Assembly: GCA_947095535.1 (NCBI GenBank)
Contig: OX352773.1
Location: 267,088,515-267,152,514, forward strand
Direction: 5' to 3'
Length of the DNA stretch: 64,000 bases
Source: Poecilobothrus nobilitatus
Taxonomy: Eukaryota; Arthropoda; Insecta; Diptera; Dolichopodidae
Shown: one piece after another, positions 59,850-64,000 of the stretch
Numbering within the stretch: position 1 is the first letter of the stretch
Layout of the letters: every line of letters begins with the position of its first letter
Notes under the pieces: model-generated
Seen by the model: only the letters and a program-made list of their open reading frames with translations
Told to the model about the DNA's origin: nothing
Databases searched by the model: none
Made by a program: the position numbers and the translations under genes

Positions 59850-61429
59850 GAAACCATAAATACGAAGAAAAATTTTACGCTCAAAGGTACTAAGTATCTC
59901 CACACTTATTCTTGACAGTGTTCACTATTCTGATTCAACAGATTATACGTCATCTATTAGACAATACATAAGAATGAGTTACTAAAAAAGAAACCTTTAA
60001 GACGTATTTTCTGATAAAATGCTCTAAAAAGTTACGAAGTTTTTAACGTTATCGAAAAGTGCTTCTTTCAAAAGCCTTATAGTTCTGCACACTTCCTTGT
60101 TTTTTTTTAATTTTGTTTTTAATTAAATAAAAATTTTTTTGCTGTACCTCTTTATTTAATGGCAGAGACATAAAGTTTATTTTCATTATTTTAGTTGAGG
60201 CCACCTTTGATTGTTAAAACCTCAAGGACATTACATTTTTTTTTAAAATAAAATATTCTCTTGAAAAATATTTTAACTATAAATACTTGGGAAACTAAAT
60301 AATAAAAATACTTAACAGCTTTATATTTACTAGTATCTTCTTATATGTGCATTATTCTACGAGTATATGATACCATATATAATTTAATTATAAAACGAAT
60401 GCATTAACATGATTTAACATAGTTCACTCTCGAGAAAAATTTTAATTTTATTTTATCTTTTTTAATTTTTTACTCTTTCTTTCCTTTATTTTTCCAATGC
60501 TTCCTTTATTTCTCCACATTTTCCTTTATTTTTCCAACCATCAAAAAAAAAAAGGACTATATTCATCTTTGAGCATCCAAAATAATCAAGAAAATATACA
60601 GTTTGACATGCACCACCAGTAGACAAATAAGTTTTTATATGAATATTGTGAGTAAAATATAATGGCAATTTTATTTTTGATTAAAAAACTTTAAGAATAA
60701 TAATTTAGAATTTATTTAATAGCTGCAGAAGCCTCTCTTTTCAGTCTCTTTATTGAAGAAGCATGAAAAAATTATATTTAATAAATCAATGGAACTCTTG
60801 AACATGGCACAAATAAATACATTAAACTAATTGTGATATATGAAATAAAAGATTTGTTTTGGTGCTTTTCCTTGTAGAATGTAAGATTTACCTCTTACAG
60901 GTACTGATTTGATTGTTTGGAAAAAGAAGTATTTAACAGTAGTCAAAGTCAAAGTGTAATATGGATCATAAAGTAATTTGTTCTTTATCTGGAAGTACCG
61001 CTTTAAAACAAGACCATATACACAAAATTAACGTAAAATAAAAGTATTATTAAAAAATTTGGCTCAACTAATGAATTGCTGATTCAATTTTATATTATTG
61101 ATCTTTCCTTTTTGTTCAAAAATAAAACTATATTACATTAGTACAAAATTAGGAACATTAATAACAGAAAATTCAATACAAAACTAAAATAATATATTAA
61201 TACTGCATTAATCTGCATTAATCTATAATAATGTTCGATTAATTATTAAAATTAATTTTTTAATCATTTTAATATAATAATTAATCTTTTATAATTCATT
61301 AAGAAAACTAGTTTTATATTTTAAATTTATTACGCCGCTATTACACAATTAAATCATCTTATTTTTAGTCATAAAAATTCCACCAATTTGTTTTTCAAAA
61401 GCCAAATATAAAAATTTCCTTTAAATGTT
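59850..61429. other. Mostly noncoding; mild composition at 59880-60100
   Basis: The first 250 bp are less A+T-rich but closed in all frames. A + strand frame of about 29 codons follows CTCTCTTTTCAG at 60743, but it is short and A+T-typical. The rest is filler. Confidence 0.45.
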
Positions 61430-62770
61430 TTACATTTTTAGCACATTTCCAAAAAAATTTTGAAAAAATGTGCTTATTAGTTTCACTCTGTCCGTCCGTC
61501 CGTCTGTTTACAAAACTTCTACACCGTTAAAGATAGAGAAAAAAAATTTTAACCATAGGTAGGTCTCATAAAAAAAATAATTTTGTGGAACAACTTTTTC
61601 ATGTAGCCCCCCCCATTACGGAGCTACAGCCCCTCAAACTTTGAAAAAGCCCTATTTTTAAATGCATATATCTTATGTTCTGCTTAAGATTTTTTCAATC
61701 TGAAAACGTCATTCGACAGGTATTTCTTTTATCTTTGTAAATTAATATGAAAATTATACAATTTTTTTAAATTTAGTATTTAAATTTACCGTTATGTGAA
61801 AACCAAATTTTGCATGATTTTTCTACTTTCATAACTCCGGCACGCTTCTAGATAGAAGCTTGAAATTTTGAGGGAAGAAAGAACTTTTAGAATTAGTATA
61901 AGTTTGCTCAGAAAATTTTTTCGGACCACCCCCTGTTTATGAGCTATTAGGGCTTAAAAATTGAAAATTTGCTATTTTTAAACACCTGTAACTTAGGAAC
62001 CTGTACACATTTTACTTCTGCAAGATATAAAAATTAAAGCTACAATAATATATTTTTACGTGTGTGAAAGGTTTATTTTAGTTGTAAAGGGTTCCAAAGT
62101 TGCAGCTCTTCAAAATTACGAAAAAGCCCCATTTTCAGATGTATATATCTCGGGCTCTGCGTAATAGTTTTGCAATCTAAAACCAGCAGAAGATCGAAAA
62201 TTTTATTATCTATATAAAACAATATCAAAGTTATGTAGTATTTTGTAATTTACTATTTAAATTTACCGTTATGTGAAAACCACATTTTGCATGAAATTTC
62301 TTTTTTCATAACTCCGGCACCCCTTTAGATAGGAACCTGAAATTTTGAGACAAGAAAGAACTTTTAGAATTAGTATAAGTTTCCTCAGAAAATTTTTTGG
62401 TAACACCCCCTCTTTAAGAGTTATTACGCCTCAAAAATTGAAAATTTGCTATTTTTAGACACCTGTAACTTAGGCACCTGTACAAATTTTTCTTCGGCAA
62501 GACGTGAAAATTAAAGGTTTAATAATATATTTTTACGTGTGTTAACGGAACGGCTTTTCTTAGTTATATAGGATTCCGGACTTACGGCCCTTCAAAATTT
62601 CAAAAATGTCCTATTTTCACGTTTTTTCTTATTACATGAAATTTTCAAATTTTTGTGTAAGTCACACTTCTAAACAGTTTGTATCGAGTTTTGGAAATGT
62701 GCGCTTTTAAAAACCGTTGGTTTACATTCTACCTTGTTTAACCTTAATAGTTATTTCTTCAAGTACAAGT
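61430..62770 (+). mobile_element. Family Y copy 4: best-preserved copy, with internal tandem duplication
   Basis: The 5' end has a hairpin AGCACATTT...AAATGTGCT (about 61439-61474), then TTCACTCTGTCCGTCCGTCC and CAAAACTTCTACACCGTTAAAG. Conserved blocks follow: CCCCCATTACGGAGCTACAG, AAAGCCCTATTTTTAAATGC, TTACCGTTATGTGAAAACC, CATAACTCCGGCAC, CACCTGTAACTTAGG. A unit of about 477 bp is present twice (GTTATGTGAAAACC at about 61790 and 62267). The 3' block GGAAATGTGCGCTTTTAAAAAC is shared with the other copies. Its blocks also match family A, so Y and A share ancestry. Noncoding. Confidence 0.7.
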
Positions 62771-62819
62771 CATGTAAAAAATTTAAAAATTATTTCTAAA
62801 ATTTATTTTGCAGAAAAAA

Positions 62820-64000
62820 CGAGGAAGAATACAGTTGACTTTGTCAACTCTTAGATACCCGTACGAACCGTTATTATGTTCACAGCCTGTTACTCTGCTT
62901 ACAATATTATTTTTTTAATATTTTAGTATTTTAAAATAATTTAGGTGAATTTTATAATTTCTCGAACTATGGGTTGTAGATATATTCAAACTATATGTTT
63001 ATACATTCTTCAAAAGCAAATTCTAACCTTCCACATAACGATTATCAATCCAAAACTTTTTCAAATATAATTTTAAATATTATATTATATTATATTTAAA
63101 TATTCCATTGACAGAATAATTTCTTATAAGTACAATAAAATACATATATGTATGTAAATACGGTGCTATATAATATACATCTATACTCTTATCATTCATT
63201 CACTAGTGACATACACGATATGTAAATAAACATGATATTATATAAGTATGTATATATATTAATATCATATAAATAAAAATTCTTCAAGCAACCGTTATGT
63301 TGTTTATTTATTTGCATTTTTATGTACTACGCATTATATCCTCAACAATTTCAAATTATCGAGTAAAACAAAATGCAAAAAATTCGTTAAAGAAATTTGT
63401 TAGAAAATTTGAAAAAATCAAGTAACACTTTCGTCAATTATAAAGTAACCCTATATTATTAAAAAAAGTTGTTAACAGAAATAAGAGTATAATGTTGAAG
63501 CTTTAATTTTTGTGTATTACTTCAAAAAAATTTTAACAGGTGTTCAAGTTACAGGTGTTTAAAAATAGAAAATTTTCAGTTTTTGACCCCTTACAGCTCC
63601 TAAACGGGGGGTGATACAAAAAAAATTTCTGAAATGACTCATACTTATTTTCAAAGATCTAACTTGTGTCAAAATTTCAGGTTTCCAACTTAAACCGTTT
63701 AGAAGATAGAAGGGTTAAAGGATTTTGCAAAATTTGAGTTTTGCATAACGGTAAATTAAGACACCGTATGCCACAAATATATATTTATTGTATATATATT
63801 TTTAAAGCAAATAAAAGTAGTAATCGTTTGCCGTTATCAAAATGAAGATATACCTTATACAACTTGTGCTATAACAATTTAAATATAGAGCTTTTTTGAA
63901 CCTTTGGGGAGCTGTAGCTCCGTAACGGGTAGGGCTACAAAAAAAAGTTATTAAAAATAAAATTAATATTTTTGTGAGATCTATCAGTAGTTAAAATTTC
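62820..64000 (-). mobile_element. Family A copy 3, minus strand, 5' part beyond the window
   Basis: On the plus strand it begins CGAGGAAGAATAC, the inverse of the family A 3' end. Next comes AGTTGAC-TTT-GTCAACT, a perfect 7-bp-stem hairpin, and ATACCCGTACGA. It then follows copies 1 and 2 in reverse as far as the equivalent of about 18770 in copy 1. About 320 bp of the 5' end, including the microsatellite, lies beyond base 64000. It retains blocks deleted in copy 1 or copy 2, such as the AACTTGTGTCAAAATTTCAGG region near 63660. Confidence 0.85.

Noticed and set aside
60744..60830. Frame SLLKKHEKIIFNKSMELLNM after a CTCTCTTTTCAG acceptor
   Set aside because: Only about 29 codons of A+T-typical composition. 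Such frames after pyrimidine-AG strings are common here.

Overview
The window is very A+T-rich (roughly four fifths A+T by eye) eukaryotic DNA, dominated by homopolymer runs and short stop-riddled ORFs. It carries no convincing complete protein gene. Its repeats point to an insect, most likely a higher fly (Diptera). They include several families of DINE-1/INE-1-like Helentron-associated elements, recognisable by ATACCC-type termini, subterminal inverted repeats, a (GTCC)n microsatellite near the 5' end and a short 3' hairpin. Species cannot be named from the sequence alone.

Layout. 1-540: inverted-repeat (foldback) element cut by the window edge. 1578-3062: four exon-like segments on the + strand with compatible phases, the best candidate for a real or decayed gene. 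8890-11515 and 19899-21654: two copies of one minus-oriented Helentron-like element ('family X') that carry 14 and 8 tandem monomers of about 146 bp. 18450-21740, 48725-50290 and 62820-64000: three copies of a second family ('family A'); the first is split by the second X copy, and the third runs off the window end. 13257-13975, 25010-25885, 38611-39330 and 61430-62770: diverged relatives ('family Y'), with another piece inside a Helitron. 23655-24222: an old family A-like copy. 41171-43681: a non-autonomous canonical Helitron with recognisable A|TC and CTAG|T ends and its own degenerate tandem repeats.

Retroelement remains: an RT fragment with a (TAA)n tail (26723-27975), a Jockey/CR1-like RT tail (32700-33266), an RNase H remnant on the minus strand (34660-35290) with a matching 3' end at 58285-58525, and tRNA-related SINE pieces (6582-6750, 11940-12128, 15655-15707, 30447-30695, perhaps 35983-36035). 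The rest is A+T-rich filler of intergenic or intronic type. It is punctuated by perfect short hairpins (6155, 25163, 30608, 50399, 51026) and two possible TATA/Inr promoters (4553 and 56444).

The elements look non-autonomous: no Rep/helicase, complete RT or transposase gene is visible. The most informative signals are the tandem-repeat expansion inside family X, the nested insertion that dates X after A, the phased exon-like series at the left end, and the recurrent perfect hairpins.
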